64,000 nt of DNA from Epilithonimonas caeni DSM 17710 (GCF_000426465.1 NZ_AUFK01000014.1:350932-414931), one strand, 5' to 3'. Counted from the first letter of the stretch, positions 33,601-41,303 are shown. The notes: generated by a model not told the origin, from the letters alone. Translations and numbers: made by a program.

Positions 33601-34618
33601 TGTCATAGACGAAGTATTCCCAGCCCTTGCCCGGCAGCTTCTTCTCCACCAGTCTTTCTCTGCCGTCATACCGGTACTGGTAGCACAGCTCCTTGATGAT
33701 GCTGTTGTCAGAAGGATTCGTGATGGTCTGGTTCGGGTTGTTCTTCAGTTCCCTGGAGGCCATCGGTGTGATCACGAAGACCAGCTGGTCGTACTCGTTA
33801 TAGACATAGTAGGTGTCCACATTCTCGAGGTTCGCACCGGGACCTGCGGGAGCGCCGGAGGGTCCTTCCACGGGATCCATCAGGACACTTTTCCTTATAA
33901 GCAGGGTCTGCCCCTGCGCATTTTTATATTCGGAAGTGGTGTTCCCGTCCTCGTCCGTCACCTTGTTCTTATAGAGACTGTTGGCAGGGTAATGCCCGCT
34001 GATGGCGAGGGACTGCACATAGTTCGCACCGTTCTGGACAGACGTTGTGGTGGTGAACTTCAGCACTTCATTTTGCACATTGCCCTTATAGTCAAACGTG
34101 GCAGGATGTCCCTGCCAGGCATTGCCCGGTGGCGTCTGTTGAAGGATCCTGCCCAGCGGCGAGTTCTCCATCATCTTCTCACCATAGATGGTCTCGTTGT
34201 CATAGATAGATGCATTGGTCGCATTGGCAGCAGGATATATATTCCGGGTGCTTACCCCGGACTGTGGCACAGGCAGATAATCCCTTACCTGTCTTCCCAG
34301 CCCGTCATATTCGATATGGGTCACTACATCTTTCCCTGTAGGGGATGCGCCGACATTCAGGATCTGCTTGGGCCTGCCCAGTCCATCGGAGTATTGGATG
34401 ACCTCCATCCTCTTCACACAATCGGCCGTAAGGCAGGTCGTGCTGAACACATAGTTCTCTGTCTGGGTCTGTGCTGAAATGAAGAATGAAAAGTATAGAA
34501 TGAAAAGTGATAAATATTTCTTCAATGAAAAGTTAAAAGTGAAGAATGAAAAACCTTGTTCCATCCCTTTGTTTCTATCTCTTTCCGTTATTTTATTTTG
34601 ATCTTTGTGTTTTTTCAT
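30677..34618 (-). CDS. Full-length DUF6443/RHS polymorphic-toxin-like protein
   Basis: A 1313-aa protein. The start is ATG 34618 or, more likely, ATG 34564, which puts a signal-peptide-like hydrophobic segment (KKYLSLFILYFSFFISAQ) near the N-terminus. The DUF6443 domain covers about residues 65-190 (MEVIQYSDGLGRPKQ, HIEYDGLGRQVRDYLPV). YD/RHS repeats follow to about 930 (YDGLNRLLKADHKS, YTYRADGVKVHKQF). The core end is at about 945-1040 and finishes DPTGMEGEE. The tip (about 1041-1313) is a Gly-rich, beta-strand-like domain containing ISDIWNSSIARSIVPDRMGV and ILRGKDAGLYVDPFNTAS. RHS shells enclose a C-terminal toxin. The shell DNA is clearly G+C-richer than the tip DNA. The gene overlaps the upstream four-helix-bundle gene by 26 bp. 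Confidence 0.88.
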   Translation of the reverse strand: MKKHKDQNKITERDRNKGMEQGFSFFTFNFSLKKYLSLFILYFSFFISAQTQTENYVFSTTCLTADCVKRMEVIQYSDGLGRPKQILNVGASPTGKDVVTHIEYDGLGRQVRDYLPVPQSGVSTRNIYPAANATNASIYDNETIYGEKMMENSPLGRILQQTPPGNAWQGHPATFDYKGNVQNEVLKFTTTTSVQNGANYVQSLAISGHYPANSLYKNKVTDEDGNTTSEYKNAQGQTLLIRKSVLMDPVEGPSGAPAGPGANLENVDTYYVYNEYDQLVFVITPMASRELKNNPNQTITNPSDNSIIKELCYQYRYDGRERLVEKKLPGKGWEYFVYDKQDRLIMTQDANMGTYGYWTFAKFDQYGRPAYSGLCDPGAGNRSSSNLLPDAYRQSQQTAADNVGNNNVYRSNDLGTNYDEVRILYTVDNTYPAASSVRQLLSINYYDKYPTLYDSNISGEPDLPVRETTILGQRTLTDDAQNSKLSTKGLPVASYVKNVDEQRWTKTFIWYDELGRSIGTNTINHLGGKTVSYSLLDFTGAVQRTETWHNRVATEAPIHIMEDFVYDDHKRLLKHYHEVVGRTPKELLAENHYNEKDQVDWKKTGTLSDGNFTALSAPLQQIFYDYNIRNWMTGINLKQDDTTRPLDPARLFSYKVRYNDPVNSGITSYNGNITEVDWSYEGENANRYEYIYDGLNRLLKADHKSVRTTGTLDSKHYNEQLTYDLNGNIRTLKRNARPQNLAQNGVLVDNLFYTYENGNLSNKLFTINDSSQNTSGYPVGGGMMTYDNNGNMLKMPDKGITQDILYNHMNLPKHVKQGNNDVNYTYRADGVKVHKQFLVDGQSIDTDYLDGFVYTTPYTSKLDGTLLENPEKTLAGQPEAFELEQKVIVEPGEPGIPMEAVSSPDFFPTAEGFYDYKNSKYIYQYKDHLGNVRLSYERSAEGGSAEEVSRNNYYPFGLNHINITAKTGHTVYNPSVSFENWKYNGKELEEIGMYDYGARFYMPDIGRFGQYDPLAENTFEPYAYVYNNPVRMIDPTGMEGEESSDSGGGGGETGGGENWKETGGGRKDYSYINQLPEKWKNIDKGNGSQVTTGCCPAGITAQRKTSDGTTESDIEGVTVYGKLKSSSASSSNSTGITAGAIISDIWNSSIARSIVPDRMGVTLSTSAGGGLEFGISGGIEVILRGKDAGLYVDPFNTASLGLSLGAGGTGNLNFFTSRFSGNVSNLSLNSVVGTEAYITGTAAAVGGINGGYSVSFDPKAPFSGDRWHTITGGISVGAKGSVGAGVTISNTRIGIGFDGRPRVADYSGLLTGN

Positions 34619-34967
34619 GGTTTAAAGCTGTTTTTGAGGTTTTAATACTAGAAACGAGCATACTGATAAGTTCCTTGGCAAGAAAAGCGCTCTCATCAAA
34701 AAGTACATCATCAATATGATCTGTCTGGTGAAGTAGCTCCAGCCAGTATAATGTTTCATTGGCTTCTTTTAGGGAGATATGGAGCTTATGGATGAAATCT
34801 GCCCGGCTTTGAGCAAACTCAGCCTCTCTTATCAATGCTCCTACAGCCGTACCACTTCGTAACAACTGTTTGGAAAGAACATATTCTTTGTGCTCTGTCA
34901 AGATCTTATACAATTGTACAATATGGATGCTAAAACTGAAGCTTTTATCTTTTAATATATTTTTCAT
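34593..34967 (-). CDS. Four-helix-bundle protein (23S rRNA intervening-sequence family)
   Basis: A 124-aa protein with the hallmarks of the S23/four-helix-bundle family: VQLYKILTEHKEYVLSKQLLRSGTAVGALIREAEFAQSRADFIHKLHISLKEANETLYWLELL (written here as family blocks around QLLRSGTAVGALI and ISLKEANETLYWL). Members were first found encoded in 23S rRNA intervening sequences and also occur alone; their biochemical function is unknown. Here it is inserted between two large RHS genes, co-oriented, and its 3' end overlaps the 1313-aa RHS gene by 26 bp. It may be a passenger or part of the toxin operon. Confidence 0.85.
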   Translation of the reverse strand: MKNILKDKSFSFSIHIVQLYKILTEHKEYVLSKQLLRSGTAVGALIREAEFAQSRADFIHKLHISLKEANETLYWLELLHQTDHIDDVLFDESAFLAKELISMLVSSIKTSKTALNHEKTQRSK

Positions 34968-34989
34968 TATTGATTTTTAGCTTTTCATT

Positions 34990-37900
34990 TTAATCCTTGT
35001 AATGGTATTCGTTCTTTTTCAGCACACGCAGCACCTCGTTCCCCGAGCCGTCCTTCTCCATCCTTTTGACCTCCTGCAACCTGCCGGCATCATCATAGGT
35101 ATAGTACTCCCGCTGTCCCGATGGTGGGGTCACGCATCGCACACCGATCAGCGGGTCGTAGCTATAGGTCGTTACCTGGTAGCTGGAAAGACCTTTTCTG
35201 AAAGTATCCAGCGCGTCAACAAGGTCCTGCTCGGTCTGACCTGCATTTGCCAACGGAGGATTGTTGTCCGTATTGGAGGCATTCACTATGGCATCTATGG
35301 CACTTGATGGGATCGTGGACAGCAGGGCACCCTCTACCTTGGCGATGGGCATTGTCTTGTTGTAGCCCCAGACCACAGAGACGGGGATACCGTTCTCCAG
35401 GGTGTACTGTGTCAGGTTCCCATAGGTGTCGTAGGAATCGAAGGTGATCTTCCTGTCCTCCACGGCGGCGTTCTCCCCCTTCTTCACATAGATATATTCT
35501 GGAAGTATCATGGTCGTTCCGGACACATTCGTATTGTACTCTTCTTGAAAGGTCCTGACCTCCGAGTTGACGACCCCGTTCTTATAACTCTTCACGATGA
35601 GCGGGGTGGACAGAAGATTCTTTGTCAGCATAGAATTCAGCACACTCTGTGACTGCGCCGCACCCAGCTCTGCCGCCGACACGTCCTGTGGATACCGGAA
35701 GGTCGTCTTCATCGTGTTCCCGCTTCCGCTTGATACGGACTCCGTTGGGTACGTATGTTTGTATGCTGGGATAGAGTAGTTGTTCACTTGCAGGGTCTCG
35801 ATATAGTCTGTCCCGTTGACATAATCACGTACCCTTGTGCTGTCCTCTCGGATCCAGGTGTTTCGAAGTGTATATAATCTATAATTAAAATTATACATAA
35901 CTGCAGGACCACCTACGCTACCATAGCCCTCTCTTACAGATGCCGGATAGATTTTTAATCCATAGCCCATACCAAAATCATTGTATGTAGCGCTACCATA
36001 TTGTGAATTGAAGTGGCCGTCGAACAGATAGCTTTTATAAGTTTCCTTGACCTTTTGGTTATTTGAGTTGAACAGTATTTCTTCTTTTAATAGTCCATTT
36101 TCCATATTGCCCGGTGACCATGTTAGACTGGTTGCGTTATCCTCACTATACATGAGGTCATAATCTTGGGTATTAATGAACTCATATTCCTTTCGGTAAG
36201 AGTTCTCCGGATGGCTTTCATCCTTATAGTGTTCCTGCACAAAGGTATAAGCTATTGGTTTACCATTGATACTGGAGATTTGCCAGCCCGGGTTATTGAC
36301 CACCAAGGTTTCTATGGAGGATTTGTCATTTGAGAATTGGGATGGTGAGGGACCTATTCTTACAACACGACTATTGAAGTACTCATCTCCATGTATGACA
36401 CCACTCGATTCCAAATAGGGCAACACATGATTTTCTGTAGGTATTCTGTAAGTATATTCCCTTGTGATTTTTCCATTGTTTTGATCAAAGGATTCTATTT
36501 TTTTCACCCTTATGGTGCCTAATGGTTTTGTGTCTACAGTAATTGTATCTATAGGTGTAGGTTCGCCTGTAGTGGTAGTTGTAATTTCATCCCACATATA
36601 GACTGCGGTACATTTTTGAGGGGGATAATCACCTCCTCTGTCCATATATAATCGGTAATTTCCGGCAATATCGGTTCTGTCATACAGAGAAGTGGCAGTT
36701 GTTCCTTCAATTTGAATACCAGTATCCAAATTTTTCAGATGCCATTTACAAGAATATGGGTTGGTATAAATACCGTCTGGGGGATTTTTTGAGAATGACA
36801 AACTTTTATTCGTTGCTTTTTCCGGAATGTAGAAGGTCGATTCTGTAAGGTCCGGATTGACACTATAATCATATCTTGCATCATAGTAATGGTCTTCTAT
36901 ATAATCTTCTGTATGATAGTCATAGATCACTGTTGTTGTTAGTGAGCCATTGTTATCTGCCTCATATTCTATATTGGTATAACCTCCTGTAGGATACGTG
37001 ATACGTTTTAGATTTCCAATTTTTCCATAATTTATATTTGGTTCTTTATTAGCACGCAAATACTTTGTATCTCTGCTGTAATATGGGGTATCCGTAGAAG
37101 CGATTGCTTTTGTTCCATTATTGGCTCCGTTATACACGCCCCAAAAATCCTGGTCATTGGATGTACGGATCGGTAGATTATTACCATAATAGTCAAATAC
37201 ATATTTGCCATTAGTAAGATTGTCCGTAACACCTGTTAACTTCAGTCTATAGTTTAAGCCAGCAATATAATCGCCCATATACATAAATCCGGGACTTGAT
37301 GTTGTAGGTAACGGATCTGAGGATGGAAAGTGATCATATTGGAGAGTAAAATCTTTGATAACTTGCCCTTTATCATTTACCACAGTTATACCTTTCAGAT
37401 AGATCTCTCCCGGAAGATCCAAGCGTTGTGGATCTGTTGTCTTATTACTGTATGTGAATAATACCTTACCTCCATTGAATTGTATCTCTGTTAGTCCGGT
37501 TTCATTTGAATCCGCATAATTGATGCACTTACCTCCTACACTTGGACCAATTGGTGGACCATAGGCAGGTTGTGGCCCGCCAACAAACAAGCCTAGACTT
37601 ACTTGGGTCTGTATACTAGTTATATATCTAGTATATGCATTAAAAGAGCTATAGACATATTTTATTTTCTCGTTCTTTGGGGATATGATCTGATCGGTCT
37701 TAAAACTTGGAGTATCATAAGTGAACTGCCCAGGGCTTATACAACTATTCTTGTTCCTGATAATATCTCCTGCATTGTTGTTGAAAATATACCTGAATCC
37801 CTGTTCATCTATAATATCCATATTATTACGATAATCAGAACCTGTGATACTTATCTGGTTGTAAGGAATTGGAGTACCCTTTACTCCTTTTCTATCAAGG

Positions 37901-38424
37901 ATATATTTACCTGATGTGTTAAGTAGTCTATATGTGAAAATATCAGGCTCACCGTCATAATAAGGCAATCTTACTCCAGCCGCTCTGCCTGCAAGGATGT
38001 AAGTAGGATCATTCTGATCCAGACCTCCATTTGGATTAAAATAGGGAATATCTGGTCTTTCTCCGAGATCAAGATTACCGATGACCTGTACCGATAAGGA
38101 TGGCCCCGTATCCAGTACCCAGCCTAGCCCAACCCGTGTAGCGATCTGGTCAACCTTGATGCCCGTCGTAGTATATCTTAGAGCTATCGGTATCTGCTGA
38201 CCATCAAATTCTATGGTATAGATAGGTATGGAAAAATCAGCAACACCGGTAAAATTACCTGCCGGAATATCTACAAACTGTGATAATGCCGCAGCTTCAG
38301 GTGTCTTGGGGTACATATCTATGGTCTTTGCAATGTTAGAAGCATTACCTACTTCATCCTGTGCTTTAATTCCTATAGCAATAGTAAATAATAGGATTAA
38401 TGATAATTGTAATCTCTTTTTCAT
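34990..38424 (-). CDS. Large RHS-repeat secreted protein, no toxin tip
   Basis: A 1144-aa protein with signal peptide (MKKRLQLSLILLFTIAIGIKAQ). The N-terminal third (PKTPEAAALSQFVDIPAGNFTGVADFSIPIY, IALRYTTTGIKVDQIATRVGLGWVLD) is the conserved start of a Bacteroidota family annotated as RHS repeat proteins. The C-terminal part has YD-type repeats (TYSYDPLIGVRCVTPPSGQREYYTYDDAGRLQEVKRM) and ends at NEYHYKD with no core-end motif or tip. It therefore looks like a shell or carrier component rather than a toxin. It lies 22 bp upstream of the four-helix-bundle gene and 9 bp downstream of the T9SS cargo gene, implying one operon. Confidence 0.82.
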   Translation of the reverse strand: MKKRLQLSLILLFTIAIGIKAQDEVGNASNIAKTIDMYPKTPEAAALSQFVDIPAGNFTGVADFSIPIYTIEFDGQQIPIALRYTTTGIKVDQIATRVGLGWVLDTGPSLSVQVIGNLDLGERPDIPYFNPNGGLDQNDPTYILAGRAAGVRLPYYDGEPDIFTYRLLNTSGKYILDRKGVKGTPIPYNQISITGSDYRNNMDIIDEQGFRYIFNNNAGDIIRNKNSCISPGQFTYDTPSFKTDQIISPKNEKIKYVYSSFNAYTRYITSIQTQVSLGLFVGGPQPAYGPPIGPSVGGKCINYADSNETGLTEIQFNGGKVLFTYSNKTTDPQRLDLPGEIYLKGITVVNDKGQVIKDFTLQYDHFPSSDPLPTTSSPGFMYMGDYIAGLNYRLKLTGVTDNLTNGKYVFDYYGNNLPIRTSNDQDFWGVYNGANNGTKAIASTDTPYYSRDTKYLRANKEPNINYGKIGNLKRITYPTGGYTNIEYEADNNGSLTTTVIYDYHTEDYIEDHYYDARYDYSVNPDLTESTFYIPEKATNKSLSFSKNPPDGIYTNPYSCKWHLKNLDTGIQIEGTTATSLYDRTDIAGNYRLYMDRGGDYPPQKCTAVYMWDEITTTTTGEPTPIDTITVDTKPLGTIRVKKIESFDQNNGKITREYTYRIPTENHVLPYLESSGVIHGDEYFNSRVVRIGPSPSQFSNDKSSIETLVVNNPGWQISSINGKPIAYTFVQEHYKDESHPENSYRKEYEFINTQDYDLMYSEDNATSLTWSPGNMENGLLKEEILFNSNNQKVKETYKSYLFDGHFNSQYGSATYNDFGMGYGLKIYPASVREGYGSVGGPAVMYNFNYRLYTLRNTWIREDSTRVRDYVNGTDYIETLQVNNYSIPAYKHTYPTESVSSGSGNTMKTTFRYPQDVSAAELGAAQSQSVLNSMLTKNLLSTPLIVKSYKNGVVNSEVRTFQEEYNTNVSGTTMILPEYIYVKKGENAAVEDRKITFDSYDTYGNLTQYTLENGIPVSVVWGYNKTMPIAKVEGALLSTIPSSAIDAIVNASNTDNNPPLANAGQTEQDLVDALDTFRKGLSSYQVTTYSYDPLIGVRCVTPPSGQREYYTYDDAGRLQEVKRMEKDGSGNEVLRVLKKNEYHYKD

Positions 38425-38433
38425 AATTTGTTT

Positions 38434-40128
38434 TTATTCTTTCACGATTTTAGTGGTCAGTTTCTTGTCTTTCTGTGTCGGGATGCTCGCTTTGATGATG
38501 TAGACCCCCTGTGGCAATCTTGAGGTATCGACCTTAGTAACTTTATTCTTCGTTTGCGATTGCTGTATCACCTTCCCCGTCATATCATAGACATAGATAT
38601 CCGCACTCTCGAAGTCCAATCCTATCTCCACGTAGCAATAATCCTTCACAGGATTCGGGTAGATCCGGATATCCTTGTTCTCCAGCAGGTCCTCCAAATC
38701 ACTGTCCAGCAGCTTCACCACCTTCCAGTTCTCCTTGCCCAACTCTTCCGCACTCGTTCCAGCCAGGATGTACGAACCGTCCCTGTTCAGCAATGCCGAT
38801 GTCAGCCTTTCCTCCCTCTTCTTGTCCCTGCCCTCCACATACTTTCTCCAGACCTCCTTGCCATTCCTGTCGATGTACAGCATCCAGAACGTCTCATCGT
38901 TCTTCTCAACCTTGCCCTCACTCTGGGTGTAACCACCAATGAGGAATCCTTTCGTCCCGTCCTGGTTCTTTTCCCTTTGTTCCCTTATCTCATTCAAGGA
39001 CATCAGCACATCCCTGTTTCCGAAGTTGTAAGATCGTTGCCACTGCTCATTGCCATCCTCGTCCAAGGCCAATACCCAAAGGTCTGTCCCTTCCTCCAGC
39101 TTCGCCCTCTTGTTGCCCGAGGTCTCGCTCCTGCTCTCGCCTCCGATGATGTAGCCCGTGTCCGTCAGAGCCAGCGTCCGGATATGGTCGTCCTCGCTTC
39201 CCCCGAAGTTCCTCTCCCATTGTACCTTATTGTTCCTGTCCAATTTCACGATCCAGTAATCACCTTCGCCATGGTTATCTGTGGTTTTTGGTTGATAGTT
39301 GATGGTTATTGGCCCTTCGCCTGTCATGCCGAGCGGGGTCGAAGCATCTACACCTGCTGAGGCCTTTGCACCCCCATGGTCTGCCGAGTCTCCTTCATTA
39401 TTAATTTTTAATTCTTCATTAATTGCCCCGCTTCTGGAATAGATGCCCATCAGGACACCACCATCCTTCGTTGGGATCACCTTCTCAACCTCGTCCAGGC
39501 CTTTGCCACCCAAGATGAGCTGGCCGATGACCTTTCCGTTCTTGTCAAGTTTGGCCACAAGGACATCCTTGGAGCCATAACCCTTGCCCCGAGCTTGTCG
39601 AAGGGTGGGATGATTGGTTGAGCCTGCTACAATATATCCTTGATCTGTTGTCTGGGTTACACTTCTTGCTTCTTCACTATATCTTGTTCCTATCGTCTGC
39701 TGCCATTCTTCTTCGCCATTTTCATTTATTTTAATCACCCATATATCAGAGGAACCATTAGATTTTGCTTTTTTATCTAATGCCAAAGACGAATAGGAAG
39801 TGCCGGCCAATAGAAAACCGCCTTCCCTCGTGGAAACGGTGGAACTGAGGTAGTCGTGACGATTCCCTGAGAAATACCTCTCCCAGACCTTCTGGCCCTG
39901 CTGGTCAAGCTTCAGGATGTGGTAGTCGTAGCCTTTGTTTTGATTGGAGTTTGGGTTCTGATCCTTTTGGATGGATGAACCGGATACCAGGTATTGGCCG
40001 TCTATCGTGACAGCAAGCCCGGAAAGGAAATCCTGGGTATTGGAATCTACGTTCTTCTGCCAGCTTACCTTTTGGGCATGGACATGGCACAGGACAAGGA
40101 CGCCCACGCTGATGCTGAGTCTTTTCAT
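38434..40128 (-). CDS. T9SS type A sorting-domain protein with propeller-like repeats
   Basis: A 564-aa secreted protein (signal peptide about residues 1-18). The body contains repeated blocks of the type TREGGFLLAGTSYSS, TTDQGYIVAGSTNH, TDTGYIIGGESRS and NRDGSYILAGTSAEE, each followed by W-V/I-K-L-D, resembling delta-60-like beta-propeller repeats. The final ~80 residues form a type A sorting domain (IRIYPNPVKDYCYVEIGL, VYDMTGKVIQQSQT, LPQGVYIIKAS), directing export by the type IX system. Residues ~233-285 are an odd insert built of dispersed repeat words (see findings). It is the first gene of the minus-strand RHS operon. Confidence 0.85.
   Translation of the reverse strand: MKRLSISVGVLVLCHVHAQKVSWQKNVDSNTQDFLSGLAVTIDGQYLVSGSSIQKDQNPNSNQNKGYDYHILKLDQQGQKVWERYFSGNRHDYLSSTVSTREGGFLLAGTSYSSLALDKKAKSNGSSDIWVIKINENGEEEWQQTIGTRYSEEARSVTQTTDQGYIVAGSTNHPTLRQARGKGYGSKDVLVAKLDKNGKVIGQLILGGKGLDEVEKVIPTKDGGVLMGIYSRSGAINEELKINNEGDSADHGGAKASAGVDASTPLGMTGEGPITINYQPKTTDNHGEGDYWIVKLDRNNKVQWERNFGGSEDDHIRTLALTDTGYIIGGESRSETSGNKRAKLEEGTDLWVLALDEDGNEQWQRSYNFGNRDVLMSLNEIREQREKNQDGTKGFLIGGYTQSEGKVEKNDETFWMLYIDRNGKEVWRKYVEGRDKKREERLTSALLNRDGSYILAGTSAEELGKENWKVVKLLDSDLEDLLENKDIRIYPNPVKDYCYVEIGLDFESADIYVYDMTGKVIQQSQTKNKVTKVDTSRLPQGVYIIKASIPTQKDKKLTTKIVKE
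39270..39430. repeat. Composite of dispersed repeat words inside the T9SS cargo gene
   Basis: Within the reading frame lie a TTGGTTGATAGTTGATGG word (about 39289-39306), a TGTCATGCCGAGCGGGGTCG copy of the dispersed GTCGAAG element (39322-39349) and a CATTATTAATTTTTAATTC word (39399-39417). A further element copy is at 39586-39605. All read in frame as protein (e.g. VDASTPLGMTGE and EELKINNEGD). Confidence 0.65.
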
Positions 40129-40320
40129 GGTATGAGTTTTTTTAACTGTTATTCTCTCGATGCAATGATGGCAAGGAGATGCGACAAAACTTGTCGCTTT
40201 TTATTTTTTCTAAAATTAATTGTTTTTTTACTGCATTCAAAATATTTTTCATTATTTTTTATTATGTTAAATGGGTTTAATGGGCTTTTTTAATGAAATG
40301 GCAAGCCTAAATCATATGAC

Positions 40321-40407
40321 CATCGAACGAGCATCGAACAAGGGATATACATCGGATATAGAATAGATATAAATTGGATATAGAATGGATATACAGGGGA
40401 TATACAA
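40321..40407. repeat. Imperfect GGATATA tandem repeat
   Basis: Two copies of CATCGAACRA (40321-40339) precede about six irregular repeats of GGATATA(C/G)A spaced 10-16 bp (40342-40407). The stretch lies in the ~500-bp gap between the T9SS cargo gene and the DUF6266 gene, which otherwise holds only A+T-rich sequence and a promoter. Confidence 0.6.
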
Positions 40408-40555
40408 ACCCAATATTATGTTAACAGAAAATCATAGAAACAAATAAATCTGCCCAGATCATGGAGATCTGCGAGAACAAAACCTGTGATCTGTTAAAAT
40501 TTCATGTGCCATTCATAAAAAAATCCAAATAAAAAATAACACGCCAACTTCTGTC

Positions 40556-40575
40556 GTATCATCATGATACATTTG
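40556..40575 (+). promoter_or_regulatory. Promoter -7 element with overlapping palindrome
   Basis: TACATTTG (40568-40575) fits the Bacteroidota -7 consensus, about 55 bp before the DUF6266 start. It overlaps the perfect inverted repeat GTATCAT-C-ATGATAC (40556-40570), a plausible operator for a dimeric repressor. No regulator gene is adjacent. Confidence 0.45.
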
Positions 40576-40629
40576 CAACATCAGCTGATAAAAAACAATT
40601 TAAAAAACAACTTATCAAAAACATGTATT

Positions 40630-41265
40630 ATGGGAAAATTATACGACTCATTATTATCAGGCACTTCAGGACGTACAGGACGTATCGTGGTGGCCAATGT
40701 CTATGGAAACGAGATCACCAGAACTCGCCCTAGAAAACGTAATACTCAGCCAACCGCCAAACAGCTTCTCATCCAGAACAGGATGAAACGGTGCGCAGAG
40801 TTCATGCAGTCCTACAAAGGATACGCCTGCAGGCATTTCGGGAACAGGAGCGGAATGAGATCATGCTATAATCTGGCAATGACCAATCTGATGGAGAACT
40901 TCAAAATAGACCATGCAACCTCATCCATTACCCCCGATCACTCCGCTTTGGCTTTTTCAAGAGGAAATCTTTTGGCAGCAGTTCCTCTTTCGATAAAATT
41001 ATCCGGAGCCAAGCTGGACATCGCATGGCAGGACAATTCAGCAGGGAATGTCGAAAGGGAGAATGATCTTGCCCAGATCCTCCTGGCAGCAGAGGACGAG
41101 AATCTATCGTTCTTTATCGAGAACGCCGCAATTCGTTCAGAGGCTTTCTACTCAGCCAATGTACCGATCAATTTTCAGGGAAAAATACTCCATGTCTGGA
41201 TGGCCTTCCGTTCAAATGATAACGTAGCGGTCTCAAACTCGCAATATATTGGTACCATTGCTTAA
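40630..41265 (+). CDS. DUF6266 family protein
   Basis: The start is placed at ATG 40630, giving MGKLYDSLLSGTSGRTGRIVVANVYG, the characteristic Gly-rich start of the DUF6266 family. An upstream in-frame ATG (40564) precedes the promoter-proximal leader and is unlikely. The 211-aa protein has no signal peptide. It continues with TRPRKRNTQPTAKQLLIQNRMKRC and a beta-rich C-terminal half. The family is restricted to Bacteroidota and its role is unknown. It is flanked by a tandem repeat and palindromic promoter on one side and a hairpin on the other, so it is monocistronic. Confidence 0.8.
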   Translation: MGKLYDSLLSGTSGRTGRIVVANVYGNEITRTRPRKRNTQPTAKQLLIQNRMKRCAEFMQSYKGYACRHFGNRSGMRSCYNLAMTNLMENFKIDHATSSITPDHSALAFSRGNLLAAVPLSIKLSGAKLDIAWQDNSAGNVERENDLAQILLAAEDENLSFFIENAAIRSEAFYSANVPINFQGKILHVWMAFRSNDNVAVSNSQYIGTIA

Positions 41266-41271
41266 CTAAAC

Positions 41272-41303
41272 AAACCCAACTATAATTATTTAAGGCTGGG
41301 TTT
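41272..41303 (+). terminator. Terminator of the DUF6266 gene
   Basis: The stem AAACCCA / TGGGTTT, with an 18-nt A+T-rich loop, is followed by ATTTT, 7 bp after the stop codon. It is weaker than the other terminators in the window. Confidence 0.5.
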
